A stretch of 64,000 nt of DNA from an uncultured Anaeromusa sp. (GTDB lineage Bacteria > Bacillota > Negativicutes > Anaeromusales > Anaeromusaceae). The stretch spans positions 1,039,501 to 1,103,500 of the forward strand of contig NZ_OY781460.1 in the NCBI RefSeq assembly GCF_963676855.1, given 5' to 3'. The notes beneath the pieces were generated by a model that did not search any database, had not been told where the DNA came from, and was given only the letters and a program-made list of their open reading frames with translations. A program made the translations under genes and the position numbers. Below are positions 7,933 to 17,191 of the stretch, in pieces (positions within the stretch are counted from its first letter, which is position 1; every line of letters starts with the position of its first letter).

Positions 7933-10506
7933 ATGGAAACCGATGAGGAATTGAGACGAGAATTCGTGCTGGAGGCAAAAGCTCATTTGGCAGCGATGGA
8001 AGAAGCCTTATTGAGGCTGGAAAAGCATTCTGCCGATGAAGAAGCTGTACGAGTTATTTTGCGCGGGGCGCATAGTATAAAAGGAACCGCTGGCTTTTTT
8101 TCAATGGAAGCGTTGGTGCGGGTGGCACATAGTCTGGAGTCTTTTTTGGGAGCCATTAGAGAACGGCAGGCCATAGTGACGTCGCCCATGATGGATGTAC
8201 TTTTAAGTGTATTGGATGTGCTTCACAAGCTTCTTCAGAGTCCCGCTGAAATTGCTTTAACGCCGGATGTTGAGGACGTGCTGAGGCGGCTTCGGGAACA
8301 GCTGGAAGCAAAGCCTTCTTTACCGCCTTGTTATTCAGACGTGGCTGCGGAAGAAACGGCGGAAGCCGCCATGTTAGGCGAAGGGTCGGCTCTTTTGAGC
8401 AACACGGATGAGTATGTGCGGGTGAACAAGCGGATTTTAAACGATTTGCTTGCGTTGACAGGCGAAATGGTTTTGCGTCGCAATCAACTGCTCAGGCTTT
8501 CGCAGCAAAGGCATACCTCGCCGCAATTAGAAGCGGTTTCAAATGGAATTGACGAGCTGACGACGCAATTGCAGAAAAAGGTATTGCAGACGCGCATGCA
8601 GCCTATGGGCGGGATTTTGAATAAATTTCCGCGTATTGTCCGCGATTTGTCGCGCAAACTGGGCAAAGAAGTGTCGTTGCATCTTTCGGGCCTGGAAGTA
8701 GAATTGGATCGTTCTATGATTGAAGCACTAATGGATCCCATGAATCACTTGATACGAAACGCCCTAGATCACGGTATTGAAGCACCAAGTATGCGACGAA
8801 AACTGAAAAAATCCAGTCAAGCGTCTTTGGCAATTCGAGCGTATCACGAAAGTGAACGCGTCGTGATTGAGGTCAGTGATGACGGCCAGGGTATTTCGTT
8901 GAAGCGCATCAAAGAAACGGCCGTGCAAAAGGGATTTGCGACGGAAAAGGAATTGGAACTGCTGGGGCCCGGGCAACTGCTGCGCTTTGTTTTGCATCCT
9001 GCTTTTTCTACGGCGCAAACAGTGACCGCCTTATCGGGGCGCGGCGTAGGTTTGGATGTAGTGAAAGCGAATATTGAAAAGATAGGCGGGAAAATTGAAA
9101 TTGAATCGCAGGAAGGGCAAGGGACGACATTTCGATTGGTGCTGCCGTTAACGTTGGCTATTATTTCCGCCTTTATCGTGTTGTCCCAAGGGCAAACTTT
9201 TGCAATTCCCCAAGCCAATGTGCGGGAATTAGTGCTGATCTTGCCTGATAGCGGCCGAGATAAACGTTTGGAAAAAGTGAACGGAAAACCCGTGCTGCGC
9301 CTGCGCGGACAATGTATGCCTGTTTTATACCTCTGTGAATTATTAGGAGAGGCCAAAGCCAGTGAGGCTGTTTCGGTCGACGAATATGTGCGGATTTTGG
9401 TGGTTAAAGCGGGAACTCAGGTCTACGCGTTAGTGGTAGACTCTGTCTATGATACAGAAGAAGTGCTGGTCAAGTCAGTGCCGGAAGTGATGAAAAGCAG
9501 AAAGATTTATTCCGGCTTGACGGTACTGGGAGATGGCAATGTAGCGATGATTTTAGATGCGGAGGGACTTGGCTTAGAAGCAGGACTTGCTTTGGGAGAA
9601 AAGAAGCTGGTAACCGCGGAAGCGTTTGCTCCCGAGCGTACTGAGCAAGAAGAAACCTATTTGCTTCTCTTTCAGTGCTCTGGACCAGAGTGGCTGGCGG
9701 CGGATTTATCTTTCGTGGCCAGAATTGAAGAGATTTCACGCGAGCAATTACAAGAAGTGGGCGGAAAGCAGTATGCGCTTTTACAAGGAGAAACCTTGCG
9801 TGTTTTCCAACCTGAAGAATATTTGCCTTTTGCAAGCAAGGAGCTTGCGCAGGAGAAGCTTTATGTAATTGTTACGAAGCAGCTTCATGCTAAAGTCGGT
9901 TTCTTAGCAAGTGTTATTCATGATGCGATTCGGCTGCCGCTGCGGTTGGATGAACACGGCGTACAAGGAAACGGCATAATTGGGTCTGCGCACGTCGACG
10001 GGCGTATTGTGACGGTCTTGGATTTACACAGCCTTGTTATGTATGCAGCGCCGGAATACAATGAAAAAATAGGATTGTCAGGGGCGCTTTTTGGTAGCCA
10101 ACAGAACCAGAAAACACGAATTTTGCTAGCGGAAGACTCACCGGTATTTGCTCGCTTGGTTCAAAATTGTTTGACCAGCGCAGGTTATACAGTGCAGATT
10201 GCTGAAAATGGGAAAAAAGCTTGGACGTACTTGCAAGAAAAGCATTTTGATGTGCTTGTCAGCGACATGGAAATGCCGGGATTGAGCGGCTTGGAATTAA
10301 TTGCTTTCTTGCGAAAACAAGAAAAAATCAAAGATATGCCGGCCATCGCGTTGACGTCGCTAGCGGGTGAGGAATATCGCACGCGTGCGTTGCAGGCTGG
10401 GTTTGACCGTTACTTAGTGAAATTGGATCGCAAAGAATTGTTGGAGACCCTTCAAGAGTTACGCTTAGAGTCGGCTAGGGAGGTGCAAGATGGAAGCGAG
10501 GCCTAA
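7933..10506 (+). CDS. Hybrid CheA kinase: Hpt, HATPase, two CheW-like domains, REC
   Basis: Chemosensory histidine kinase of 857 residues. Order: Hpt domain with GAHSIKGTAGFF (phospho-accepting His47); no obvious P2 domain; dimerisation helices (about 140-205); HATPase with MNHLIRNALDHGIE and VSDDGQGIS; a first CheW-like domain (about 400-560); a second, more divergent CheW-like domain (about 575-710); and a receiver (about 730-850) with phospho-acceptor Asp778 in SDMEMPG. This is the layout of WspE-type CheA-CheY hybrids. The start at 7933 gives normal spacing to AGGTGA; ATG 7927 is too close to it. It overlaps the downstream REC-GGDEF gene by 17 nt, so the output is very likely that cyclase. 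No separate CheW, CheR or CheB gene is nearby. Confidence 0.92.
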   Translation: METDEELRREFVLEAKAHLAAMEEALLRLEKHSADEEAVRVILRGAHSIKGTAGFFSMEALVRVAHSLESFLGAIRERQAIVTSPMMDVLLSVLDVLHKLLQSPAEIALTPDVEDVLRRLREQLEAKPSLPPCYSDVAAEETAEAAMLGEGSALLSNTDEYVRVNKRILNDLLALTGEMVLRRNQLLRLSQQRHTSPQLEAVSNGIDELTTQLQKKVLQTRMQPMGGILNKFPRIVRDLSRKLGKEVSLHLSGLEVELDRSMIEALMDPMNHLIRNALDHGIEAPSMRRKLKKSSQASLAIRAYHESERVVIEVSDDGQGISLKRIKETAVQKGFATEKELELLGPGQLLRFVLHPAFSTAQTVTALSGRGVGLDVVKANIEKIGGKIEIESQEGQGTTFRLVLPLTLAIISAFIVLSQGQTFAIPQANVRELVLILPDSGRDKRLEKVNGKPVLRLRGQCMPVLYLCELLGEAKASEAVSVDEYVRILVVKAGTQVYALVVDSVYDTEEVLVKSVPEVMKSRKIYSGLTVLGDGNVAMILDAEGLGLEAGLALGEKKLVTAEAFAPERTEQEETYLLLFQCSGPEWLAADLSFVARIEEISREQLQEVGGKQYALLQGETLRVFQPEEYLPFASKELAQEKLYVIVTKQLHAKVGFLASVIHDAIRLPLRLDEHGVQGNGIIGSAHVDGRIVTVLDLHSLVMYAAPEYNEKIGLSGALFGSQQNQKTRILLAEDSPVFARLVQNCLTSAGYTVQIAENGKKAWTYLQEKHFDVLVSDMEMPGLSGLELIAFLRKQEKIKDMPAIALTSLAGEEYRTRALQAGFDRYLVKLDRKELLETLQELRLESAREVQDGSEA

Positions 10507-11473
10507 AATACTCGTAGTTGACGACAGTCTGGTAGAACTTAAAATTATTCGCAAACGCCTTGGAGAAGAGTATCAAGTGTTCTTGGCTGCGAGTGGCGCG
10601 GAAGCCTTGGAATTGTTGAAAAAAGACACCGTAGACCTAATTTTGCTGGATATATTGATGCCGGAGATGGATGGAATTTCGGTTTGTAAAATCCTCAAGG
10701 CCGACGAAACGACGCTGGAAATTCCCGTACTGTTTCTTACGGCGTTGGCGGATGCGCAGAGTATTGTTGAGGGATTTGCGGCTGGAGGGCAGGATTATAT
10801 TACGAAGCCGTTTCAAGCGGATGAGTTTCGAGCGCGCGTGAAAGTTCATTTGGAGTTGAGGCAGGCCAAAAAGCAATTGGAGCGGTATGCGGCGGAATTA
10901 GAAGAAAAGAATATGATTCTGCAGACGCTGCTGGATAAAATGGAAAAAACGGTCCGTACTGATTATCTTACAGGCCTAGAAAATCGTCGCAGCGCTACGA
11001 AGCGGCTGCGTGAAGAATTAGCTAGAATGCGGCGGCGCGGCGAATCGGGGAGCTTGCTGTTGGCAGATATTGATTCCTTTAAAAACATTAATGATACGTA
11101 CGGTCATGAAGCCGGCGATGTAGTGCTGCAATTGGTGTCGCATCGAATGGAGACGGCTGTGCGTGAAGAAGATATTGTCGCCCGCTGGGGAGGGGAAGAG
11201 TTCTTAATTCTTTTGCCGGAACTTTCTCTGTCGGAAGCGTTGCATGTTGCCGAGCGCATCCGCGAAACCATCTCGCAAGAACCGGTTCTCTATCAAGGGG
11301 AAAAGTTGGAGATAACGGTTACGCTGGGCGTGGCCGCGCTAGATGTGAACTTAGGCATGGAGGAAAGTATCAAACGAGCGGATCAAGCCTTATATGAAGG
11401 GAAGCATCAGAGTAAGAATTGTGTTGCTTACTGCGGGGCGGATGGTCAATGCTTAGTATGTCGTGAAGCCTAG
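10490..11473 (+). CDS. Response regulator diguanylate cyclase (REC-GGDEF, WspR-like)
   Basis: Cytosolic 327-residue regulator that should make cyclic di-GMP when its receiver is phosphorylated. REC at 1-120 (VDDS at 10-13, phospho-acceptor Asp54 in LLDILMPEMDG, TKPF near 106), a coiled-coil linker about 122-155, then a GGDEF domain with the active motif WGGEEF. Exactly upstream is REED, matching the RxxD inhibitory I-site at the standard distance, so product feedback is expected. The C-terminus carries an unusual cysteine-bearing tail (CGADGQCLVC). ATG 10490 has GGGAGG upstream and lies inside the CheA gene, arguing for co-translation and partnership. Confidence 0.93.
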   Translation: MEARPKILVVDDSLVELKIIRKRLGEEYQVFLAASGAEALELLKKDTVDLILLDILMPEMDGISVCKILKADETTLEIPVLFLTALADAQSIVEGFAAGGQDYITKPFQADEFRARVKVHLELRQAKKQLERYAAELEEKNMILQTLLDKMEKTVRTDYLTGLENRRSATKRLREELARMRRRGESGSLLLADIDSFKNINDTYGHEAGDVVLQLVSHRMETAVREEDIVARWGGEEFLILLPELSLSEALHVAERIRETISQEPVLYQGEKLEITVTLGVAALDVNLGMEESIKRADQALYEGKHQSKNCVAYCGADGQCLVCREA

Positions 11474-11617
11474 TATTCCTTTTGGTTATTTGTTGCATAA
11501 AAAATATTCATTTCCATTATAGAAAAAATTGTCTTACAATACAGATGGAATGACGGGCCAAGAAGTATCCTAACGAGGTAAAAAGCGAAAAGTGCTTATT
11601 TTACGAGGAGGGTTATT

Positions 11618-12574
11618 ATGAAAACGGTATTTTTGAATGCAACCAAATTGGATTTTGACCAAAAGCTGGATTTCTCATCGGTACAGGCGTTGACAGAGCT
11701 GACGAATTACGACGACACAAGCAATGAACAAATTTTGGAACGGGTACAGGGGCAAACCGTGGTGATTACCAAGGAAATGCCAGTGGGTAAAGATGTAATT
11801 TCCCAATTCCCTGATTCGGTTAAGCTGATTTGCGAAGCTGGTACCGGCTATAACAACATTGATATTCTTGCCGCCCGTGAAAAAGGTATTTCCGTTTGCA
11901 ATATTCCCAGCTATAGCACAGTAGCGGTAGCGCAGTTGGCAATGACTTTTGTACTCAATCTCAGCGCTTCACTGCCGCAGCAACAGAGCATGCTGGAGCG
12001 CAAGGATTTTTCCAACTTTACGAAGTTCTTGCAAGTGCCTCACTTTGAAGTGGCCGGCAAAACGTTGGGGGTTATTGGTGCGGGCGCTATTGGCCGCGAA
12101 TCGATAAAAATCGGCGTTGCGTTGGGCATGAACGTGTTGGTATATGATCCCTTCCCGAAAGAGTGGACTGAAGGAAATGTGAAAAACGCTTCTTTAGAAG
12201 ACGTGCTGCGGCAAAGTGATTTTATTACGCTCCATTGCCCGCTCATGGACAGCACGCGGCAGATCATTAATAAAGAGCGTATTGCGCTGATGAAGCCTAC
12301 CGCGTATATCGTCAATACTTCGCGCGGCGCGCTGATCAAAGAAGAAGATTTGCTTGATGCTCTGCAGCAAGGACGCCTTGCTGGCGCTGCCTTGGACGTA
12401 CAGGATCCAGAGCCGCCGGCTCTCGATAATCCTCTCTTTGCGATGGATAATGTAATTATGACGCCGCATATCGGCTGGCGCCGTTACGAATCCCGCCAGC
12501 GTTTGGTGGACTTGATTGCGGCGAACATCAAGGCATTTATTGAAGGTAAAGCCGTCAATGTGGTAAACGGGTAA
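11618..12574 (+). CDS. D-isomer-specific 2-hydroxyacid dehydrogenase
   Basis: NAD-dependent reductase/dehydrogenase for D-2-hydroxyacids, 318 residues. Rossmann motif GVIGAGAIGRESIKIG near residue 148, catalytic Arg in NTSRGALI, Glu in QDPEPP, and His in MTPHIGW, the full Arg-Glu-His set of the family. Candidates include glycerate/hydroxypyruvate, lactate or phenyllactate-type activity; sequence by eye does not decide. ACGAGGAGGG precedes the ATG. It stands alone: 144 nt after the cyclase gene and closed by a terminator. A TACAAT at 11535-11540 may be its -10. Confidence 0.87.
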   Translation: MKTVFLNATKLDFDQKLDFSSVQALTELTNYDDTSNEQILERVQGQTVVITKEMPVGKDVISQFPDSVKLICEAGTGYNNIDILAAREKGISVCNIPSYSTVAVAQLAMTFVLNLSASLPQQQSMLERKDFSNFTKFLQVPHFEVAGKTLGVIGAGAIGRESIKIGVALGMNVLVYDPFPKEWTEGNVKNASLEDVLRQSDFITLHCPLMDSTRQIINKERIALMKPTAYIVNTSRGALIKEEDLLDALQQGRLAGAALDVQDPEPPALDNPLFAMDNVIMTPHIGWRRYESRQRLVDLIAANIKAFIEGKAVNVVNG

Positions 12575-12598
12575 GCGTTGAAAATGATATATTTATAG

Positions 12599-12640
12599 AG
12601 CAAGCCTGCGTCGTTAAGATGACGCAGGCTTGCTTTTCTT
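12599..12640 (+). terminator. Intrinsic terminator after 2-hydroxyacid dehydrogenase
   Basis: Fourteen-base perfect stem (12599-12612 with 12621-12634), 8-nt loop, followed by TTTCTTTT. Confidence 0.92.
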
Positions 12641-12718
12641 TTGCGGAGCGGCAGGGGGAAGAATCATTGACGCCGAAAAGTAGCAAAAGGTAGTTCGGGG
12701 TGGGAAGGGAGCCAGGTG

Positions 12719-14473
12719 ATGGAACTGATTTTGCAACGGATTCAAGAAGACGTGATGGCCTATGCAGAAGTTATGGCTGGCGTGATCGGCGTGGATGTGG
12801 AAATTATGGACCAATCCTTTCGTCGCATTGCAGGCACAGGGATCTATCGGGAACGTGTTGGGCTGGATATGGCGGCGGAAGGCCTTGTGTACCAAGCGGC
12901 AATGTCGAGCGGAGTGACGCAAATTGTCGAGAATCCGGGCGAACACCCTTTGTGTCAAGGCTGTCCCCATTGTCACCGTTGTGATGAAAAACTTGAAATT
13001 TGTACGCCTATACGGTTAGAAGAAAAGACCATAGGAATTATTGGGTTGATCTGTTTTACGGAGGCGCAACGGGCGCATGTGTGGAATAAATTGGCCATGT
13101 ATAGTTCTTTTTTAGAGCAAATGGCTGGATTCATCGGCAGTAAAGCGGCGGAACAACGTGAGGCGGAACAGCAGCGGCAACTGATGGAGTTGTTGAATCA
13201 AGTGTTAGATCGCATGGGCAGCGGCGTGCTTATCTTAGATAAAGATAATCGCTTGGTGCACTTAAATGCGCATGCGCAAAAACAACTGGGCTTAGGAGAA
13301 GAATGGCAAGGCTGCGAAGTGGCTCTGCACCTGACTGGCGATAGCCTCCATGGTTGGGAAGAAGCAAGGCTGACTGCTGGGGGCCGTACGTTACGGGTTA
13401 TGAGCGAGATTTTGCCTGTAATGCCTTCTGTAGCGGAATATGACCGAATTTTGGTTATTCGCGATTGGCGAACCGTTCGTGATGACGTGTATCATTACAG
13501 CCAATTTAGCGAACAAGTTACGGTGGAAAATATTTTAGGCGGTTCACAAGCAATGCTGCAATTGCGCGAGAGCATTCGTCGTGTTGCCGCTTTTTCATCC
13601 ACTGTGCTGATTACAGGGGAAAGCGGTACAGGTAAAGAATTGGTGGCGCGCGCCGTGCACGCAGCCAGCCGGCGCGCAGAGATGCCCTTTGTGGCTTTGA
13701 ATTGTGGCGCGATACCGGAACCCTTGTTGGAAAGTGAATTATTTGGCTATGTGAAGGGGGCCTTTACCGGCGCAGATCCTAAGGGGCGCATTGGCAAGTT
13801 TGAATTGGCGCATAAAGGAACTTTGTTTTTGGATGAAATTGGCGATATGCCGCTATACTTGCAAGTCAAATTGCTGCGGGTGCTGCAGGAGCGAACTTTA
13901 TGCAGAGTCGGTTCTAACCAGCAAGTGGCGGTAGATGTCCGAATTGTAGCGGCTACGAATAAGGATTTGGAAGAACTGATTCGGGAGCATCAATTTAGAG
14001 AAGACTTGTATTATCGTTTAAATGTGATTCCCTTGCGTATTCCTCCGCTTCGAGAGCGTTTTGAGGATATCCAGGAATTGGCGGAGGCGTTGGTGCGGCG
14101 CTATTCATTGCTCTTTGGCAAGACGTTGCTGCCGGTGGAGGAATCTGTTTGGGACTTGTTTCGTGCGTATAATTGGCCGGGAAATGTTCGTGAGCTGGAA
14201 AATACGCTGGAATATATGATTAACATGGCTGAAGACGGCGGGAAAATCACCGCGGATTTACTGCCGGGCAATTTGCGTAAAAAGGACGCGGGAAGTGCGG
14301 CGGACGAGTTTCCCACTTTGGAAATGATGGAAAAACAGCTGATTCAGCAAGCACTAAAGCGATATGGTCGCTCTACGGAGGGGAAAAAACTGGCAGCGCA
14401 GCATTTGGGGATTGGTTTGGCTACGTTATATAGAAAGTTAGAGAAAGAGGATGGCGATTTTTTATCAAAATGA
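12719..14473 (+). CDS. Sigma-54-dependent transcriptional activator with Cys-rich sensor
   Basis: Bacterial enhancer-binding protein, 584 residues. The N-terminal sensor (about 1-150) carries a cysteine cluster C79-x2-C82-x2-C85-x2-C88 with C95, which could bind a metal or FeS cluster. A PAS-like segment follows (about 155-260), then the AAA+ domain with Walker A GESGTGKE at 300-307 and the sigma-54 contact loop GAFTGA at 347-352, and a Fis-type HTH at the C-terminus (AAQHLGIGLATLYRKLEK). ATG 12719 has GGGAAGGGAG at proper spacing; a GTG three bases earlier is less likely. It lies just upstream of a diaminopropionate ammonia-lyase operon that has a sigma-54 promoter, so it most likely activates that operon. 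Confidence 0.93.
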   Translation: MELILQRIQEDVMAYAEVMAGVIGVDVEIMDQSFRRIAGTGIYRERVGLDMAAEGLVYQAAMSSGVTQIVENPGEHPLCQGCPHCHRCDEKLEICTPIRLEEKTIGIIGLICFTEAQRAHVWNKLAMYSSFLEQMAGFIGSKAAEQREAEQQRQLMELLNQVLDRMGSGVLILDKDNRLVHLNAHAQKQLGLGEEWQGCEVALHLTGDSLHGWEEARLTAGGRTLRVMSEILPVMPSVAEYDRILVIRDWRTVRDDVYHYSQFSEQVTVENILGGSQAMLQLRESIRRVAAFSSTVLITGESGTGKELVARAVHAASRRAEMPFVALNCGAIPEPLLESELFGYVKGAFTGADPKGRIGKFELAHKGTLFLDEIGDMPLYLQVKLLRVLQERTLCRVGSNQQVAVDVRIVAATNKDLEELIREHQFREDLYYRLNVIPLRIPPLRERFEDIQELAEALVRRYSLLFGKTLLPVEESVWDLFRAYNWPGNVRELENTLEYMINMAEDGGKITADLLPGNLRKKDAGSAADEFPTLEMMEKQLIQQALKRYGRSTEGKKLAAQHLGIGLATLYRKLEKEDGDFLSK

Positions 14474-14523
14474 GAAAAATGGATTAACAAGACGAAAAAG
14501 CCTTGTAGAGAGTGAAGATTCAA

Positions 14524-14559
14524 TTTTTATCATATTGATAAAAATTCTCTTTTTGAGAA
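14524..14559. promoter_or_regulatory. Candidate enhancer (upstream activating) sites for the sigma-54 activator
   Basis: Two adjacent inverted repeats: TTTTTATCA (14524-14532), TAT, TGATAAAAA (14536-14544), then TTCTC (14545-14549), five T, GAGAA. They lie about 135-165 bp before the -24 element, the usual distance for enhancer-binding proteins. Function is inferred from position and symmetry. Confidence 0.5.
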
Positions 14560-14599
14560 AAACAAAGAAGCTGCGCATTGAAATTTTAGAGTGGAACTC

Positions 14600-14650
14600 A
14601 AAAAAAGGGCGCATAAGACGGAAAAAAGTGTCTTATGCGCCCTTTTTTTT
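14600..14650 (+). terminator. Intrinsic terminator of the sigma-54 activator gene
   Basis: Twenty-base perfect stem (14600-14619 with 14630-14649) ending in T8; it separates the activator from the catabolic operon, so the operon needs its own promoter. Confidence 0.93.
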
Positions 14651-14690
14651 CGGTTTTTATTGCAAAATGACGGCGTAAGCAAAAGTAGGT

Positions 14691-14706
14691 TGGCATAAGA
14701 ATTGCT
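14691..14706 (+). promoter_or_regulatory. Sigma-54 (-24/-12) promoter of the dpaL operon
   Basis: TGGCAT, five bases, TTGCT: the GG (14692-14693) and GC (14704-14705) are separated by exactly 10 bp, as RpoN requires, and only one of the consensus positions (C to T in TGGCAC) differs. Transcription would begin near 14717, leaving a short leader to the ATG at 14743. Confidence 0.88.
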
Positions 14707-14742
14707 AATTTAATTTGCAGCTTGAAAGAAAGGGGATTGAAC

Positions 14743-15963
14743 ATGCACATTTGTTGGCAAGATAATCGTTTTAGTAAATTTTACCAACACCCAGCGAGTT
14801 CTCCAGAAAAATTTTCTTTAGAGGAGACTGCAAAAGTTCGCGCATTCCACAGCAGCTTTCCGCAGTACCAGCCTACGCCGCTGCGTTCGCTGCCTCAATT
14901 GGCAAAACTTTTGGGAGTCGGGGGGATTTATGTAAAAGATGAGTCCTTCCGGTTTGGTCTTAACGCGTTTAAAGGCCTTGGCGGTTCCTATGCTATGGGG
15001 AAATATTTAGCAGAGCGCCTGGGGATGGATATTAGTGAGCTTCCGTTTGCGAGACTAACGGGGGCTGAGGTAAAAGAGCGTTTGGGAGATATTACCTTTG
15101 CGACGACGACCGACGGCAATCACGGACGTGGCGTAGCTTGGACGGCGAAGATGCTGCAGCAAAAAGCAGTGGTCTATATGCCTAAAGGATCGACGGAATA
15201 TCGTCTAGAGGCTATTCGGCAAGAAGGCGCTGTGGCGGAAATTATGGACTGGAATTATGATGATACGGTTCGTTATACAGCTCGCCGGGCTGCAGAAGAA
15301 GGCTGGGTTATTGTTCAAGATACTGCGTGGGAAGGATATGAAAAAATCCCGCTTTGGATTATGCAAGGATATGCGACCATGGCGGATGAGGCGTTGGAAC
15401 AGTTAAAACAAGACCATGGTTTGACGGCGCCTAGCCATGTAATGATTCAAGCCGGTGTCGGTTCTCTGGCGGGCATGCTGCAAGGTGTACTGGCTGCGCG
15501 TTATGGTGTGGAGCGTCCCCGTTTAGCCGTGGTGGAAGCACGCCCTGCTGATTGTTTGTATCGTTCTGCCGTAGCGAATGATGGAAGCCCGCATGCGGTT
15601 GGCGGCGATTTGACTACCATTATGGCGGGGCTGGCCTGCGGTGAAGCAAACTATATGGGTTGGGAATTACTACGTGATTATGGGGAATTCTTTTTTTCCT
15701 GCTCCGATGAAGTAGCAGCGCGCGGCATGCGCGTGCTTGGCAATCCGCTTCGCGGCGATGAACAGGTGATTTCCGGAGAATCGGGAGCGGTGCCGCTGGG
15801 CCTGCTGTCGTTGTTGTTGGAGCGTGGCGAGTGGCGAGAGGCCAAAGAGATGATGGGGCTTTCTTCGCAATCCCAAATCTTGCTGTTTAGTACGGAAGGG
15901 GATACAGATCCCCAGCGCTACCACGATATTGTCTGGGATGGCAGCTATCCTAGCAATCGATAA
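14743..15963 (+). CDS. dpaL: 2,3-diaminopropionate ammonia-lyase
   Basis: PLP-dependent fold-type II enzyme of 406 residues that splits 2,3-diaminopropionate (both enantiomers in E. coli YgeX) to pyruvate and ammonia through 2-aminoacrylate. The PLP lysine is Lys77 in FGLNAFKGLGGSYA, the glycine-rich phosphate loop is AGVGSLAG, and TTTDGNHGRGVAW is the typical substrate-side motif. The ATG at 14743 follows AAAGGGG at normal spacing; an upstream in-frame TTG at 14722 is less likely. First gene of a five-gene operon under the sigma-54 promoter; RidA downstream would clear the reactive aminoacrylate product. Confidence 0.95.
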   Translation: MHICWQDNRFSKFYQHPASSPEKFSLEETAKVRAFHSSFPQYQPTPLRSLPQLAKLLGVGGIYVKDESFRFGLNAFKGLGGSYAMGKYLAERLGMDISELPFARLTGAEVKERLGDITFATTTDGNHGRGVAWTAKMLQQKAVVYMPKGSTEYRLEAIRQEGAVAEIMDWNYDDTVRYTARRAAEEGWVIVQDTAWEGYEKIPLWIMQGYATMADEALEQLKQDHGLTAPSHVMIQAGVGSLAGMLQGVLAARYGVERPRLAVVEARPADCLYRSAVANDGSPHAVGGDLTTIMAGLACGEANYMGWELLRDYGEFFFSCSDEVAARGMRVLGNPLRGDEQVISGESGAVPLGLLSLLLERGEWREAKEMMGLSSQSQILLFSTEGDTDPQRYHDIVWDGSYPSNR

Positions 15964-15989
15964 ATTGGAGAGGAAAGGAAGTTCGGAGC

Positions 15990-17186
15990 ATGTTGACAGA
16001 ATCGCGGAGAGAAGAAATTGTTCGCTTATGCCAAGAGCTTGTGCGCATTCCTAGCTATTCGGGTCAAGAAGGCGCGGTAGCTGAGGCTATTCGCAGCATA
16101 ATGGAAAAATTGGGCTTTGATGATATCCGAGTAGATGCTTATGGCAATATCATGGGCGGTATAAAGGGAATTCGGCCGGGCAAACGGCTGGTTTTGGACG
16201 GTCATATTGATACAGTTCCGGTAGAAGACGCCAGCGTCTGGAGCAAAGATCCTTTTGGTGCTGTTTTAGAAGACGGCCGCATTTATGGGCGGGGTACATC
16301 GGATATGAAAGGCGCTGTTGCAGCTATGCTTGCAGCAGTAGGATTTTTTGCTGCCGATAAAAAACGGGATTTTTCAGGCAGTGCTTATGTAGCTTGCGTG
16401 GTGCATGAAGAATGCTTTGAAGGCGTGGCGGCGCGAAGCATTAGTCGCCAATTAAAGCCGGACTGTGTAATCATTGGCGAATGTTCGGAACTGAATTTGA
16501 AAAAAGGACAACGGGGACGTGCGGAAATTGTATTGGAAACCTTTGGCCGTCCGGCCCATTCCGCAAACCCGGAAGCTGGTCGAAACGCTGTATATGCCAT
16601 GGCGCAGTTGATTGAGCGCATTCGTGAACTGCCGATGACGGCGCATCCGGTATTGGGCAAGGGGATCTTAGAGCTTACGGATATCAAATCAGCGCCATAT
16701 CCAGGAGCTTCGGTCGTGCCGGAATATTGCCGTGCAACCTATGACCGGAGGCTTTTGGTTGGAGAAACGCCAGAGTCGGTGCTGCAGCCGTTGCAGGAAT
16801 TGGTAACGGCGTGGAATGTGCAGCAAGATGGCTTAAGCGCTAAAGTAAGTTACGCTAAGGGCAAAGAAGGTTGTTATACCGGAGAGACCATTGAAGGGGA
16901 GCGTTTCTTCCCAGGATGGTTGCTAGAGGAGAATCATGCCTGGGTGCAGACTGCGTTGCAAGGACTGAAGCAAGCCGGTTTAAACCCGGCACTTACCCAA
17001 TACTCTTTTTGCACGAACGGAAGCCATTATGCAGGCGAAGCAGGCATTCCTACCATTGGCTTCGGTCCTTCAAGAGAAAATTTGGCTCACACCATTGACG
17101 AACATATTGAAGTAGAGCAATTACAGCAGGCGGTGTGTGGCTATTATGGCATATTGCAAGCAACCTTGGAAAAAGAAGGGTGGTAA
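15990..17186 (+). CDS. ygeY: YgeY-family M20 metallohydrolase
   Basis: Zinc-dependent M20 peptidase/deacylase family member of 398 residues, the YgeY type that travels with dpaL in the selenium-linked purine/amino-acid clusters of enterobacteria and clostridia. Metal-site motifs: DGHIDTVP near residue 70, GRGTSDMKGA near 103, and HEECFEG near 137 (general-base Glu). A dimerisation domain spans about 180-290 (GRPAHSANPEAGRN). It sits 26 nt after dpaL and 5 nt before the aminoacylase. A role in releasing amino acids from N-acyl or peptide-like precursors is inference; the true substrate is unknown. Confidence 0.88.
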   Translation: MLTESRREEIVRLCQELVRIPSYSGQEGAVAEAIRSIMEKLGFDDIRVDAYGNIMGGIKGIRPGKRLVLDGHIDTVPVEDASVWSKDPFGAVLEDGRIYGRGTSDMKGAVAAMLAAVGFFAADKKRDFSGSAYVACVVHEECFEGVAARSISRQLKPDCVIIGECSELNLKKGQRGRAEIVLETFGRPAHSANPEAGRNAVYAMAQLIERIRELPMTAHPVLGKGILELTDIKSAPYPGASVVPEYCRATYDRRLLVGETPESVLQPLQELVTAWNVQQDGLSAKVSYAKGKEGCYTGETIEGERFFPGWLLEENHAWVQTALQGLKQAGLNPALTQYSFCTNGSHYAGEAGIPTIGFGPSRENLAHTIDEHIEVEQLQQAVCGYYGILQATLEKEGW

Positions 17187-17191
17187 GGACG

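Noticed and set aside
11482..11500. TGG...TTGCA resembling a sigma-54 promoter before the 2-hydroxyacid dehydrogenase
   Set aside because: GG and GC are separated by 9 rather than 10 bp and the -24 half is poor.
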